The position numbers and the translations under genes were made by a program. Under the pieces are notes generated by a model that saw only the letters and a program-made list of their open reading frames with translations, was not told the DNA's origin and did not search any database. Shown piece after piece: positions 47,881 to 57,592 of a DNA stretch of 64,000 bases. The first letter of the stretch is position 1; each line of letters starts with the position of its first letter. The stretch comes from a bacterium (GTDB lineage: Bacteria > Bacteroidota > Bacteroidia > Cytophagales > Cyclobacteriaceae), in NCBI GenBank assembly GCA_024743255.1, contig JANSWY010000025.1, positions 1 to 64,000 of the forward strand. The letters are read 5' to 3'.

Positions 47881-49248
47881 ATGAAAAAACTAAAGATCGC
47901 TATCTTATTAATCGGGCTCACCCCATTACTTGTTCATTGCAAAAAAGATGATGACACTACTGAAGAACCAATAGATGATACCTCAACCTATAGCTCAATT
48001 CAAACCAGAATCTGGGATCAGCAATGTATTGGCTGCCACATTTCAGGAAGTAGCTTTGCAACTCAATCAGATTTGATCTTAACCGCTGGAAGTTCTTACG
48101 ATCAATTAGTAAATAGAGCTCCAAACAATGCTGCAGCGTTAGAAGATGGCCTTGAACTTGTTGGTACAGATGGATTAGAGAGCCTTTATAAAAGCTTTTT
48201 ATGGGAAAAAATTAATGCTAACGATCTGGAGCACTTCTATTCCGATCATCCGTTTTATGGAGCAATAATGCCTCTTGGTGGAGAATTTCTGACAAACGGA
48301 GAACTTGAGTTTATTCGCCAATGGATAATAAACGGAGCTCCGGAAGAAGGAGTAGTTGCTGACCTCAGCTTGTTAGAGGATGAAAGTAGATACGAGGCAT
48401 CAGGCTTTGAAGCTTTACCTCCACCTGAGCAAGGTTACCAGTTCCACTTAGGTCCATTTGATGTTAAGGCCAATGAGGATAGAGAATTGTTTTATTACGA
48501 GCCGTTAGATAATACAGAAGAAATTTTTATCAATCAGGTAGAAATTTCAATGGCCCCCGGTTCTCATCATTTCATTTTCTACACTTTTGACGAGTCACTT
48601 CCTACAACTATTACACCAGAAGATAGAGTTATTAGAGACCTTTATGACGAAAGTGGGAATGAGATCTTCTTGAACCTGCTTCCTCTTCAATATCACATAT
48701 TTGTTTCCGGAACCCAATGGCCTACAATGAATTATCATTTTCCTGAAGGAGTGGCACTAAGACTTCCTGCAAACACGGGATTAGACTTGAATTCACATTA
48801 TGCTAATGGTTCTAATGAAGTCATCCAGGGTGAAGTCTATGGAAACCTTCATACTGTTCCTGCAAGCGAAGTGGTACATGTTGCTGAGAATCTTCAGTTG
48901 AACAACCAAAACCTCTTTCTACCTGCTGGACAGGTTACTACAGTTGAAAGAACTTATTGGTTCAATGAGAAAAGATACATATTTCAACTCTTCTCTCATG
49001 CTCATGAACATATGACAGATTTTAGAGTATATGTGCAAGGCGGAGACAGGGATGGAGAATTAGTTTACATATCACTTGATTGGGAGCATCCACCTATACT
49101 GGAATTAGATCCTCCGCTTGAAATCAACCAGGGAGAAGGACTAAGGCTTGAAGTCACATACGATAATTATGAAGATCGAGATCTGGGCTTTGGACTTAGA
49201 AGTACAGATGAAATGATGATTTTGTTTGGGGCGTATTATACAGATTAG
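47881..49248 (+). CDS. Lipoprotein with c-type haem domain fused to a PHM-like copper monooxygenase core
   Basis: The start is the ATG at 47881; a GTG six codons upstream is less likely. The 455-residue protein has a lipoprotein-like signal (LLVHC, Cys20; His at -1 is unusual) and KKDDD after the Cys, a surface-export type tail. A cytochrome c domain has Cys49-x-x-Cys52-His53 and probable axial Met130 (IMPLGG). The second part has every ligand set of copper type II monooxygenases: His229-His230 (GSHHFIFY), His306 (NSHYANG), His373-x-His375 (FSHAHEHM) and a Met in STDEMMILF (445 or 446). It may hydroxylate a C-H bond, fed by the haem. The substrate is unknown. It is followed at 62 bases by the DUF3179 gene. 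Confidence 0.85.
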   Translation: MKKLKIAILLIGLTPLLVHCKKDDDTTEEPIDDTSTYSSIQTRIWDQQCIGCHISGSSFATQSDLILTAGSSYDQLVNRAPNNAAALEDGLELVGTDGLESLYKSFLWEKINANDLEHFYSDHPFYGAIMPLGGEFLTNGELEFIRQWIINGAPEEGVVADLSLLEDESRYEASGFEALPPPEQGYQFHLGPFDVKANEDRELFYYEPLDNTEEIFINQVEISMAPGSHHFIFYTFDESLPTTITPEDRVIRDLYDESGNEIFLNLLPLQYHIFVSGTQWPTMNYHFPEGVALRLPANTGLDLNSHYANGSNEVIQGEVYGNLHTVPASEVVHVAENLQLNNQNLFLPAGQVTTVERTYWFNEKRYIFQLFSHAHEHMTDFRVYVQGGDRDGELVYISLDWEHPPILELDPPLEINQGEGLRLEVTYDNYEDRDLGFGLRSTDEMMILFGAYYTD

Positions 49249-49310
49249 CCTCAACAATAAGGGAATGTTATTAATTAGCAGTTTGTAAGACAACTTACTT
49301 TACTTTCACT

Positions 49311-51389
49311 GTGCAATTACCGAAATTGAGTAAGAGATTTCAAAATGGAACTGTGAAAAATTTTTTGATCATTGCGCTGATAAGCGCTTTTCTTCCTGGC
49401 TATTCTCAAAACCAGTTAACAGGTAAAATCACAGATGCAAAATCAGGTGAGTCACTACCGGGTGCCACTATATATATAATCAATACCAGCTTAGGTAATA
49501 TTTCCGATTTGAATGGAGACTTCAAGCTTAATACAGGAAAATACAAGCAATTCACAATTTTCGTTTCTTACATCGGCTACCAGACGATCCAGAAAAAAAT
49601 CGATCTGGAGAAAACGAAATTCATATCCATTAAACTACAAGAAAAAACAACCCAACTTAACGAGGTTACCGTAACAAGCAATAAAGACAAAATCTGGAAA
49701 AGGAATTTCAAAAAATTCAGAAAGGCATTTTTAGGAAATAGTGCTTTTGCTAAGAACTGTCAAATTCTTAATCCATGGGTACTGGAATTCTCTAAGGACG
49801 GGACAGCCTTGAAAGCTTCAGCATCGGAAATCCTGGAAATTAAGAATAATTCTTTAGGTTATAAGGTTTACTATTTACTGAACGATTTTACGCTGGATGT
49901 TAATCAATTGTCTTTTGGAGGAAAGTCAAGTTTCCTGGAGATGGATACTACAAGTTCTCTAATTAGGGAACGGTGGAAAAACAATAGAAAAAAGGCATTT
50001 TACGGATCTAGAAACCACTTTTTTCAAGCATTATTAGCTGATAAACTCGAGGAAGAAGGGTTTGAGATTTTTGAATCCAGACAAACTGCAGACCATTTTG
50101 TTGCGACCAAAAGATTGAGCAGAAAATCAATCCTTAGTTCAACTGAAGATGGTTCCAATCAAGTAGTCTTTAAGAATTTTTTAAATGTAGTGTACAGGAA
50201 AGCATCCCTTCCGGAGGCATATCTAGATGATCCAATGTTTGCTCTACGAGAATCCAAATCAGAGAACCTTACTCTCCCAAAACAAAAATTTGTCAGAAAC
50301 AATCTCAACAACAATTTTGGATATGTAAATGAGAATGTTAGCCAATCGTCTTTATTGTATTTGCGAACTTCCAGTATTACTTTGGACAAAAGCGGATTGC
50401 TTTCCAGCGATGTTTACCTAAATGAGTTTGGCTATTGGGCATGGTTGAGAGTAGGAGATATGATACCTGCTAACTACGTACCTGATGACCTCAATCTCAC
50501 GATTGAAAACACACCGGAACCTGAGGTTATCGAAGAAACTCCTACTAAAAAAGAGTTCATTCTCAGCAATCTCCTAATCCCGATTGATGAAATTAAAAGT
50601 GGTGGAGTCAGTAAGGATGCAATTCCTGCAATAAGTAGTCCAAAGTATTTATCAATTGATCAGGTCGACTTTCTTAGAACAGATGATTTGGTCATTTCTG
50701 TCACTTATTCCGGAGTAACCAAAGCATATCCTATCAAAATTCTCAACTTTCATGAAATTGTTAACGAACAGAACTATCTGGTAACTTATTGCCCTCTGTG
50801 TTACAGCGGTGTGATTTTCGACAATAAGGTTGATGGCAATTCACTAAAATTTGGTGTGAGTGGCCTGCTATATTTTAGCGACATTCTGATGTATGATTTC
50901 AAAACAAACTCATTGTGGTCCCAATTGGAATCAAAAGCAATTTCAGGTGACCTATCAGGAAAAGCACTTGACATTATTCCATCTTTTATGTCAACATGGT
51001 CTGCCTGGAAAAAAAGATATCCTGATGGACTGGTACTTTCCACAGATACAGGTCATGAACGAGAATACAACACCAATCCTTACCAAGAGTACGAGTCGAA
51101 TGACGCTACGATGTTCCCAATTAGTAAGGAAAGTGGTCTAATGGCAAAAAAAGACCTGGTACTGGGAATAACCATTAATAATGAATCGAGAGCTTATCCC
51201 ATTAAAATATTGAAAAAACGAGTATTTGTACAAGACTCTCTGGGAGGCAAATCCATCTCAATAAAATATGATCCCAACACCAAGTCAGCCGAAGTACAAG
51301 ATGCTGAAAGAAATGCAGTTCCCGCTACTGTTTTGTATTGGTTTGCCTGGTACGCATTTAACAGTGACACAAGCATATTCAAGGAATAG
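49311..51389 (+). CDS. Exported carboxypeptidase-regulatory-like domain / DUF3179 fusion protein
   Basis: No in-frame ATG precedes the signal peptide (KNFLIIALISAFLPGYSQ). The start is GTG at 49311 or, equally possibly, GTG at 49353, which would give a standard-length signal; an in-frame stop near 49272 bars a start further upstream. The 692-residue product has an N-terminal regulatory-like domain (about 36-115: LTGKITDAKSGESLPGATIY), a middle region of unknown fold, and DUF3179 (about 420-690) with VTYCPLCYSGVIFDN (C-x-x-C), SGLLYFSDILMYDFKTNSLWSQ and STDTGHEREYNTNPY. It is probably outer-membrane associated. It follows the haem/copper protein on the same strand, which suggests joint action. 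Confidence 0.8.
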   Translation: MQLPKLSKRFQNGTVKNFLIIALISAFLPGYSQNQLTGKITDAKSGESLPGATIYIINTSLGNISDLNGDFKLNTGKYKQFTIFVSYIGYQTIQKKIDLEKTKFISIKLQEKTTQLNEVTVTSNKDKIWKRNFKKFRKAFLGNSAFAKNCQILNPWVLEFSKDGTALKASASEILEIKNNSLGYKVYYLLNDFTLDVNQLSFGGKSSFLEMDTTSSLIRERWKNNRKKAFYGSRNHFFQALLADKLEEEGFEIFESRQTADHFVATKRLSRKSILSSTEDGSNQVVFKNFLNVVYRKASLPEAYLDDPMFALRESKSENLTLPKQKFVRNNLNNNFGYVNENVSQSSLLYLRTSSITLDKSGLLSSDVYLNEFGYWAWLRVGDMIPANYVPDDLNLTIENTPEPEVIEETPTKKEFILSNLLIPIDEIKSGGVSKDAIPAISSPKYLSIDQVDFLRTDDLVISVTYSGVTKAYPIKILNFHEIVNEQNYLVTYCPLCYSGVIFDNKVDGNSLKFGVSGLLYFSDILMYDFKTNSLWSQLESKAISGDLSGKALDIIPSFMSTWSAWKKRYPDGLVLSTDTGHEREYNTNPYQEYESNDATMFPISKESGLMAKKDLVLGITINNESRAYPIKILKKRVFVQDSLGGKSISIKYDPNTKSAEVQDAERNAVPATVLYWFAWYAFNSDTSIFKE

Positions 51390-51393
51390 TAAA

Positions 51394-53418
51394 CTACTTT
51401 CTCTCCTTCAACAATTTCTCTAATTCGAGCATCTCATCTCTTAGCCTGGCTGCTTCCATGAAGTCAAGGTCTTTTGCTGCTCTTTCCATTTTCCTTTTCG
51501 TTTCAGCTACTAGCTTCTCTAGTTTAGGTTTATCCATATACGCCACCACCGGATCCGCAGCTACACTTGGTTCCTCCTCTTCTATGTAATAGTTCTTAGT
51601 GGACTTTTTAGAATCAGCTGCTTTTGTTTGAGCAAGGATGGCTTCTTTGGACTTCTTTACAGTTGTAGGAACTATACCATGCTCTTCATTGTAAGCAATC
51701 TGAATACTTCTTCTACGATTAGTCTCTTCTATAGCTACTCTCATGCTTTCGGTAACGGTATCAGCATACATGATTACCATTCCATTCTCATTTCTTGCAG
51801 CCCGACCAATTGTTTGAACAAGGGATCTTTCATTTCTTAGGAAACCTTCCTTATCAGCATCTATTATAGCTACCAATGATACTTCAGGTAAGTCCAGCCC
51901 TTCTCTAAGTAGGTTAACCCCAACGAGGACATCAAAAACTCCAAGTCTCAGCTCTCTTAGAATTTCAACTCTATCCAAAGTGTCCACTTCTGAGTGAATA
52001 TATCTTGTTTTCACACCCGCTCTCTCGAGATACTTAGTAAGTTCCTCCGCCATTCTCTTGGTAAGAGTAGTCACCAAAATCCTCTCCTCAAGTTGTATTC
52101 TTTTATCTATCTCCTCCATCAGATCATCAATCTGATTCTGACTTGGTCTTACATCAATGATAGGATCCAACAATCCAGTTGGACGAATAAGCTGTTCGAC
52201 AATAACCCCTTCCGATTTTCTCAACTCATAATCCCCTGGTGTCGCACTTACAAAAACAACTTGATTCAATATCTCTTCAAATTCATTAAAGGTGAGAGGC
52301 CTGTTATCCATTGCTGAAGGAAGCCTGTATCCATAATCTACAAGGTTTACCTTCCTTGCTCTATCTCCTCCCCACATGGCTCTAACCTGAGGAATTGTAA
52401 CATGACTTTCATCAATCACCATCAAAAAGTCTTCAGGGAAATAATCCAAAAGGCAGAAAGGTCGGGCTCCAGGATTTCTCCGGTCAAAATATCTACTGTA
52501 ATTCTCAACACCAGAACAATAACCAATCTCACGCATCATTTCCATATCAAATTCCGTGCGTTCTTTGATTCTTTTTGCTTCAAGGAATCTACGCTCATTC
52601 TCAAAAAATGATATCTGTGCTACCAGGTCATCCTGTATCTCATGAATTACCTGATGAACTTGGTCTTTGCCAGTTACAAACAAGTTTGCTGGAAATATGG
52701 TGATAAACTTCTCATCAGATATCTTTTTACCAGTATCTGGTTCTATTCTTTGAATTGATTCAATTTCATCCCCCCAGAAAATGATTCTGTATGCAAAATC
52801 TGCATATGCCACAAAAATGTCTACCGTATCTCCTTTTACTCTGAAATTACCTCTTTTGAATTCCGCCTCTGTCCTACTATAAAGAATTTCGACAAGGCTA
52901 TATAGAAATTGATTTCTTGAATGCGTTTCTCCCACCTGAACACGTACAACATTCTTACCGAACTCCTCCGGGTTGCCAATACCGTAAATGCATGAAACTG
53001 AAGCTACCACAATCACATCGTTTCTTCCTGTTAGAAGAGCAGAAGACGCACTAAGCCTCAATTTTTCTATTTCCTCATTAATTGAGAGGTCCTTTTCTAT
53101 ATATAGATTGGTGGTAGGGATAAACGCCTCCGGCTGATAATAATCGTAATAGGAAATGAAGTATTCTACTGCATTATCAGGAAAGAAGGTCTTAAACTCT
53201 CCATACAATTGAGCTGCTAATGTTTTATTGTGGCATAATACCAGGGTTGGCTTATTGACCTTCGACACCACATTAGCTATAGTAAAAGTTTTACCAGAGC
53301 CCGTCACACCTAACAATGTCTGGGCAGGTTCTCCATTTTGCAAACCCTCTACAAGTTGATCAATCGCACCAGGCTGATCACCTGTTGGATCAAACTCCGA
53401 ACTCAATTTAAAATCCAT
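51394..53418 (-). CDS. uvrB: Excinuclease ABC subunit B
   Basis: This 674-residue damage-loading helicase of nucleotide excision repair has Walker A in GVTGSGKT (37-44), the [13 protein letters not shown] region of the beta-hairpin, [17 protein letters not shown] (motif II), QTIGRAARN (motif VI) and a C-terminal UVR domain (about 630-670) that binds UvrC. It converges on the DUF3179 gene with four bases between the stops. Confidence 0.98.
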   Translation of the reverse strand: MDFKLSSEFDPTGDQPGAIDQLVEGLQNGEPAQTLLGVTGSGKTFTIANVVSKVNKPTLVLCHNKTLAAQLYGEFKTFFPDNAVEYFISYYDYYQPEAFIPTTNLYIEKDLSINEEIEKLRLSASSALLTGRNDVIVVASVSCIYGIGNPEEFGKNVVRVQVGETHSRNQFLYSLVEILYSRTEAEFKRGNFRVKGDTVDIFVAYADFAYRIIFWGDEIESIQRIEPDTGKKISDEKFITIFPANLFVTGKDQVHQVIHEIQDDLVAQISFFENERRFLEAKRIKERTEFDMEMMREIGYCSGVENYSRYFDRRNPGARPFCLLDYFPEDFLMVIDESHVTIPQVRAMWGGDRARKVNLVDYGYRLPSAMDNRPLTFNEFEEILNQVVFVSATPGDYELRKSEGVIVEQLIRPTGLLDPIIDVRPSQNQIDDLMEEIDKRIQLEERILVTTLTKRMAEELTKYLERAGVKTRYIHSEVDTLDRVEILRELRLGVFDVLVGVNLLREGLDLPEVSLVAIIDADKEGFLRNERSLVQTIGRAARNENGMVIMYADTVTESMRVAIEETNRRRSIQIAYNEEHGIVPTTVKKSKEAILAQTKAADSKKSTKNYYIEEEEPSVAADPVVAYMDKPKLEKLVAETKRKMERAAKDLDFMEAARLRDEMLELEKLLKERK

Positions 53419-53463
53419 GAAAATGCTTAATTAAGATGTATTAGTAAAGATCAATAATAAGAT

Positions 53464-54213
53464 CTAACCATTCCAGATTTCCCAGGACTTTTCTGCCTGT
53501 AAAACAAGCATATCATATCCATTTTTCACTTTAGCAGAATTGGCCAAACCCTTCTTCATAAACGTAGTTTGTTCCGGGTTGTATACCAAATCGTATAAAA
53601 AATGTGATTCTGTTAAATTTTCATAAGGAATGTCGGGACAAGCATCTGTGTTTGGGAAAGTTCCAAGTGGAGTACAATTAACAATAAGGTTGTTGGAATT
53701 AAGAATACTATTGTCAGCTTTTAGATCAGTGTAGGTAATATTATTTTCTCCGGCGTTCCTTGAAACATATTGTACAGGTATATTTAGATCTTCCAATGCA
53801 CATTTAATCGCCTTGGATGCACCTCCAGTTCCAAGAATCAATGCTCCGGTCAAAGGCTTATTTCCAACCCATTTCTCTAGCGAAGATCTAAAGCCGTAGT
53901 AGTCGGAATTGTATCCTTTAAGAACAGACCCTACTATTTTCACAACGTTAACAGCCCCAATTTTACGGGCATTGTCTTCTATATCATCCAGAAATGGAAA
54001 TATTTTTTGTTTATAAGGAATAGTAATATTGAATCCTTGAAGATTCTGATTCTGCTTAAGAATTAGTTTTAACTCGTCAATAGTCTCCAAGTCAAAGAGC
54101 TCATAGCTGCAATTAAGTATATCTTCTTTTTCAAATTTTTCTGTGAAATACTTTTTTGAAAACGAATGGCTAAGAGGGTGCCCTATTAATCCGTATAGCC
54201 TTTCTGAACTCAT
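53464..54213 (-). CDS. aroE: Shikimate dehydrogenase
   Basis: This 249-residue NADPH-dependent enzyme of aromatic amino acid synthesis reduces 3-dehydroshikimate. The shikimate site has GHPLSHSFSKKYF (11-23) and catalytic Lys68 in FNITIPYK; YNSDYYGF carries the second acidic residue, and LILGTGGASKAI is the NADP loop. The usual S-P after HS is S-K here. Its ATG overlaps the stop of the DUF368 gene by four bases. Confidence 0.95.
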   Translation of the reverse strand: MSSERLYGLIGHPLSHSFSKKYFTEKFEKEDILNCSYELFDLETIDELKLILKQNQNLQGFNITIPYKQKIFPFLDDIEDNARKIGAVNVVKIVGSVLKGYNSDYYGFRSSLEKWVGNKPLTGALILGTGGASKAIKCALEDLNIPVQYVSRNAGENNITYTDLKADNSILNSNNLIVNCTPLGTFPNTDACPDIPYENLTESHFLYDLVYNPEQTTFMKKGLANSAKVKNGYDMLVLQAEKSWEIWNG

Positions 54214-55154
54214 TTTTTTCTAAGTTGAGCTAACCTGAAAGCTACTTTTTCTATCAACACCACGATTACTACACCAAGAGCGAAGAAAAGAAGTGCAAAC
54301 AATATTTGAGGGTTATTGCCAGTAATTTCCTGATAGGCGTCAGGAAGAACATTTCTTTCAATAAAAGGAACCTGGTGGCCTTCAGAATCAACTCTAAACT
54401 TCACAACTTCTCTCCAAGGCCAAATTTTATATAGCGAACCAATCATAAAACCAGAAAGGATTGCGATGGTCGGATTATGAAATTTCTTCAATAGCCAGGA
54501 TACAACTCTTGAAAAACCAAGTAATCCAACAATACAACCTGCTCCAAAAATAGCAACTACCGCTATATCAAAATTAGATACAGCAGTTAAGATGTACATG
54601 TATTTCCCAAAAATCAACAATATAAAAGATCCACTTACTCCTGGAAGTATCATTGCACATATGGCAACCATACCTGTTATGAATACAAACCACCATGCAT
54701 CAGTGGTAGTAGTTGGTGTTGATGAAGTGATGAATAGAGCTACAACGATTCCAACTATAATGGATACTACATCAATGACTCTCCACTGCTTGATTTCTTT
54801 TGCAACGGAGAAGGCTGATATTATGATCAGGCCAAAAAAGAAACTCCATAACGGGATTGGAAATTCAGCCATAGCGAATTTAATGAATCGCATAAGACTA
54901 AAAACACTAACAAGAATCCCCAGTAATATTGACAAGAGGAAATTACCATTGATTTGCGTCCAAAACAACTTAAAATTTCCCTTAAAGAGCGTTTTAAAAG
55001 TGTTGAAATCAATTTTACTGATAGACGAAAGTAACTCCTCGTAAATTCCAGTAATGAATGCTATTGTTCCTCCGGACACTCCCGGAATTACATCAGCACC
55101 ACCCATTGCCATACCCTTAAAAAAAATGAGAGAATAGTCTCTAAATGACCGCAT
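54210..55154 (-). CDS. DUF368 family membrane protein, probable undecaprenyl phosphate translocase
   Basis: The 314-residue protein has about eight membrane helices and the family word MGGADVIPGVSGGTIAFITGIYEEL near the N-terminus, repeated in the middle as CAMILPGVSGSFILLIFG, which points to an internal inverted duplication. DUF368 (PopT-like) proteins have been proposed to return the undecaprenyl phosphate carrier across the membrane for cell-wall and surface polysaccharide synthesis. It is followed by aroE with a four-base overlap. Confidence 0.85.
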   Translation of the reverse strand: MRSFRDYSLIFFKGMAMGGADVIPGVSGGTIAFITGIYEELLSSISKIDFNTFKTLFKGNFKLFWTQINGNFLLSILLGILVSVFSLMRFIKFAMAEFPIPLWSFFFGLIIISAFSVAKEIKQWRVIDVVSIIVGIVVALFITSSTPTTTTDAWWFVFITGMVAICAMILPGVSGSFILLIFGKYMYILTAVSNFDIAVVAIFGAGCIVGLLGFSRVVSWLLKKFHNPTIAILSGFMIGSLYKIWPWREVVKFRVDSEGHQVPFIERNVLPDAYQEITGNNPQILFALLFFALGVVIVVLIEKVAFRLAQLRKK

Positions 55155-55159
55155 TCTGT

Positions 55160-55927
55160 CTATTTATTTCCATTAAGGAAGTGACTAAATGTATCTCCTC
55201 TGAGTCCTAATCTGATAGTTTCCAGAGGGATAACCTCGTTTGGAGCGATGTTTCCTAAGTTCACATTAGTTCCACACAATTTGATAAACCAAACTTGTTG
55301 TGCCTTTTGTGGTGCTTCCCAAATGATTTTCTCCATTGGAATTTTCGTTAAAATCTCCTGCACCAATCCAGACCTTACCTCTCCGGAAGATCTGAATAAA
55401 CCTACATTACCACTTTCTCTTGCTTCACCAATTACTTTCCATGCACCAGCATCCAGTTCTTTTTGCATTAACTGAATCCATTGGTATGGTGGAATGATTT
55501 TCTCAGCATCCTTTGATCCAACTTCAGAAAGAACTGTTACTTGCTTTGAAAGAATATTTACGTATTCACACTTTTTGTCGTGATCCAACTCAATTGAGCC
55601 ATCTGAAACTTCCGCATGTTCCAACCCAAACTTATCTATTGTTCTACGATAATCATCAAATTGATCTCGTACTATGAATGCCTCAAATAATGTTCCCCCG
55701 AAGTAGACAGGAATACCTGCATCTTTATAGATCTTTAGTTTTTCCTCTAACTTAGCTGTAACAAATGATGTCGCCCATCCTAGCTTTATGATATCAACAT
55801 AATCTCCGCAAGTCTCAACCAAATCTTCAGCACTTCTTAGACTTAGGCCTTTATCCATTACCATTGTAAAACCTGTTTCCCTTGGCTTTACTGTCCTCTC
55901 AGGAATGTCATTAAGGTTGTAGTTCAT
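55160..55927 (-). CDS. Phosphosulfolactate synthase, ComA family
   Basis: The start is the ATG ending at 55927 (MNYNLNDIPERTVKPRETG); a GTG ten codons upstream is less likely. The 255-residue TIM-barrel protein has the ComA words KPRETGFTMVMDKGL, DYVDIIKLGWATSFV, VYFGGTLFE, EVSDGSI, EVGSKD and VIGEARESGNVGLF. ComA adds sulfite to phosphoenolpyruvate to give phosphosulfolactate, known from archaeal coenzyme M synthesis. Methanogenesis is excluded by the rest of the window; in Cytophagales the product might feed cysteate and capnine-type sulfonolipids. It lies five bases upstream of the DUF368 gene, so both are co-transcribed with aroE. Confidence 0.88.
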   Translation of the reverse strand: MNYNLNDIPERTVKPRETGFTMVMDKGLSLRSAEDLVETCGDYVDIIKLGWATSFVTAKLEEKLKIYKDAGIPVYFGGTLFEAFIVRDQFDDYRRTIDKFGLEHAEVSDGSIELDHDKKCEYVNILSKQVTVLSEVGSKDAEKIIPPYQWIQLMQKELDAGAWKVIGEARESGNVGLFRSSGEVRSGLVQEILTKIPMEKIIWEAPQKAQQVWFIKLCGTNVNLGNIAPNEVIPLETIRLGLRGDTFSHFLNGNK

Positions 55928-56055
55928 CTTCTTTGTAGTTTCTTCTAAAATCCACACACCCCAAGGTATGGATCAAAATGTTGTCGCGAAAATACTATTA
56001 TTAGAGGATATTGAAGAAAAAAATCAGAATTTGTGCTAAGAATTATCGCTCTATC

Positions 56056-57459
56056 CTAAATTTTATCTTGTCTGTACTGTTCAATAATCTTGAATAATGC
56101 CTTTTGTGTTTCCAGTTTAGGAAAGAAATCAAACAGGATAACATGCTTTTCAAAATCAAGAACAAGGGCGTTTTCTAAATAAATGAATGCCTCATTGTAT
56201 TTGCCCATATTAATGAGATATACAACTGCCCGATAATACATAAGTGCACTTTCACTACATTCATCCAATCCAGACTGAATCACTTCAAATGCCTTGGCGT
56301 ACTCTCCTTGTTCAAAGTAAATCAACGACCATCCAAGCCATATCTCTTCTTCAGAAGGTAGTAATTCTGCAGCTTGTTGGAATGCTTCAAGGCTGGAAAC
56401 AATATTACCAACTTTGAATTCCGCTTCAGCTACTGCTTTCCAATAAGAGGCATTTTCGGTATCAATTTTTAATGCCTTTTTAAAGAAATGCACTGCTTCA
56501 TACCACTTTTCCTGTAGAGACATGCAAACGCCTATCCCATACCAGGCCTCATCGTAGAATTGATCTAGTTTTCCCGCTTTCTGATAATAACGGATACCTA
56601 TATCAAAGTGATTTAATTTCTCATACGCGGCTCCTAAGCAACAATATATTTCGGCACTTGCTCCTTCTATTTCAAGTGTGCTCTTGTACGCATCTAAGGC
56701 TTTTTCAAAATCCTCTAGATTCATATAAGCATTACCCATATTGAAATAGGCAGAACTAAACTCATCATCTATCGCCAGGGCAAACTCGTATGAGTCTATG
56801 GCTTTTTCAAATTGATTAAGCTTATTATAGACTATTCCAAGATTATACCATGCATACTCGGAATAAGGATCCTTGTCAATAAATTTTTTATAATACTCAA
56901 GACTACTTTCTAATTCACCGGATATATCTAAACAGTAAGCTAGTTCGTATAGGGCATTTTCATTATTGATGTTGAATTCAATGGCCTTTTTATAGAATTT
57001 AACAGCATCCTCATACGCTGACATGCTTTGAAATGCGAACCCTATATTGTAATAGATTTCGTCTTTGTCCTCAGCCATTTCCAAAGCTCGCTCGAATTTC
57101 TCAATTGCTAACTCAAATTCTCCCTGCAACGAGTATATGCTGCCTTGCTGCAATAAAATTTCAGCATCGTTAGGCTGAAAATTTTCAGCTTTATTCAACA
57201 ATTCAAGCGCATCCTCAAATTGTTGAAGCCTGATTAAAACATGGGATTTATCCAATATCATATCCACAGAGTATGGATATTGGTTGATACCAAGATCGGC
57301 AGCCTTTAAGGCCTGGTTTAAATGGTTATTTTCCAGATAGTACTCAATGATTTTTACATATTCTTCTTCTTCAAAATAATAGCTGGCATTTTGTTTAACA
57401 TAGTCTTCAAACTTCCTAATCAACTCCTTCTCTTCTCTTTTTTTGAAATTCTCAGCCAT
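56056..57459 (-). CDS. Cytoplasmic TPR-repeat protein
   Basis: The start is the ATG ending at 57459 (MAENFKKREEKELI); a TTG six codons upstream is unlikely. The 467-residue protein is tetratricopeptide repeats almost throughout, with regular 34-residue units (for example YYNIGFAFQSMSAYEDAVKFY, AWYNLGIVYNKLNQFEKAIDSY, AYFNMGNAYMNLEDFEKALDAY), about eleven to twelve units. No signal peptide or enzyme domain is present. It is a protein-protein scaffold with unknown partner. It lies 133 bases downstream of the exopolysaccharide operon but may have its own promoter. Confidence 0.8.
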   Translation of the reverse strand: MAENFKKREEKELIRKFEDYVKQNASYYFEEEEYVKIIEYYLENNHLNQALKAADLGINQYPYSVDMILDKSHVLIRLQQFEDALELLNKAENFQPNDAEILLQQGSIYSLQGEFELAIEKFERALEMAEDKDEIYYNIGFAFQSMSAYEDAVKFYKKAIEFNINNENALYELAYCLDISGELESSLEYYKKFIDKDPYSEYAWYNLGIVYNKLNQFEKAIDSYEFALAIDDEFSSAYFNMGNAYMNLEDFEKALDAYKSTLEIEGASAEIYCCLGAAYEKLNHFDIGIRYYQKAGKLDQFYDEAWYGIGVCMSLQEKWYEAVHFFKKALKIDTENASYWKAVAEAEFKVGNIVSSLEAFQQAAELLPSEEEIWLGWSLIYFEQGEYAKAFEVIQSGLDECSESALMYYRAVVYLINMGKYNEAFIYLENALVLDFEKHVILFDFFPKLETQKALFKIIEQYRQDKI

Positions 57460-57592
57460 ATAAAATTTGTTAGTCAAAAAATAAGGAACGTAAACTTTAC
57501 CTAACCGTTGTTAGATGTAAGTAGTTTCTTCAATATATAACTTTTATACTATCAAATGCATTCCCAAATCCAAAAGTTTTCCACACGAATAA

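Noticed and set aside
55160-55927. ComA as evidence for an archaeal contig
   Set aside because: Gene content, promoters and lipoproteins all around it are Bacteroidota-like, and ComA homologues occur in this phylum.
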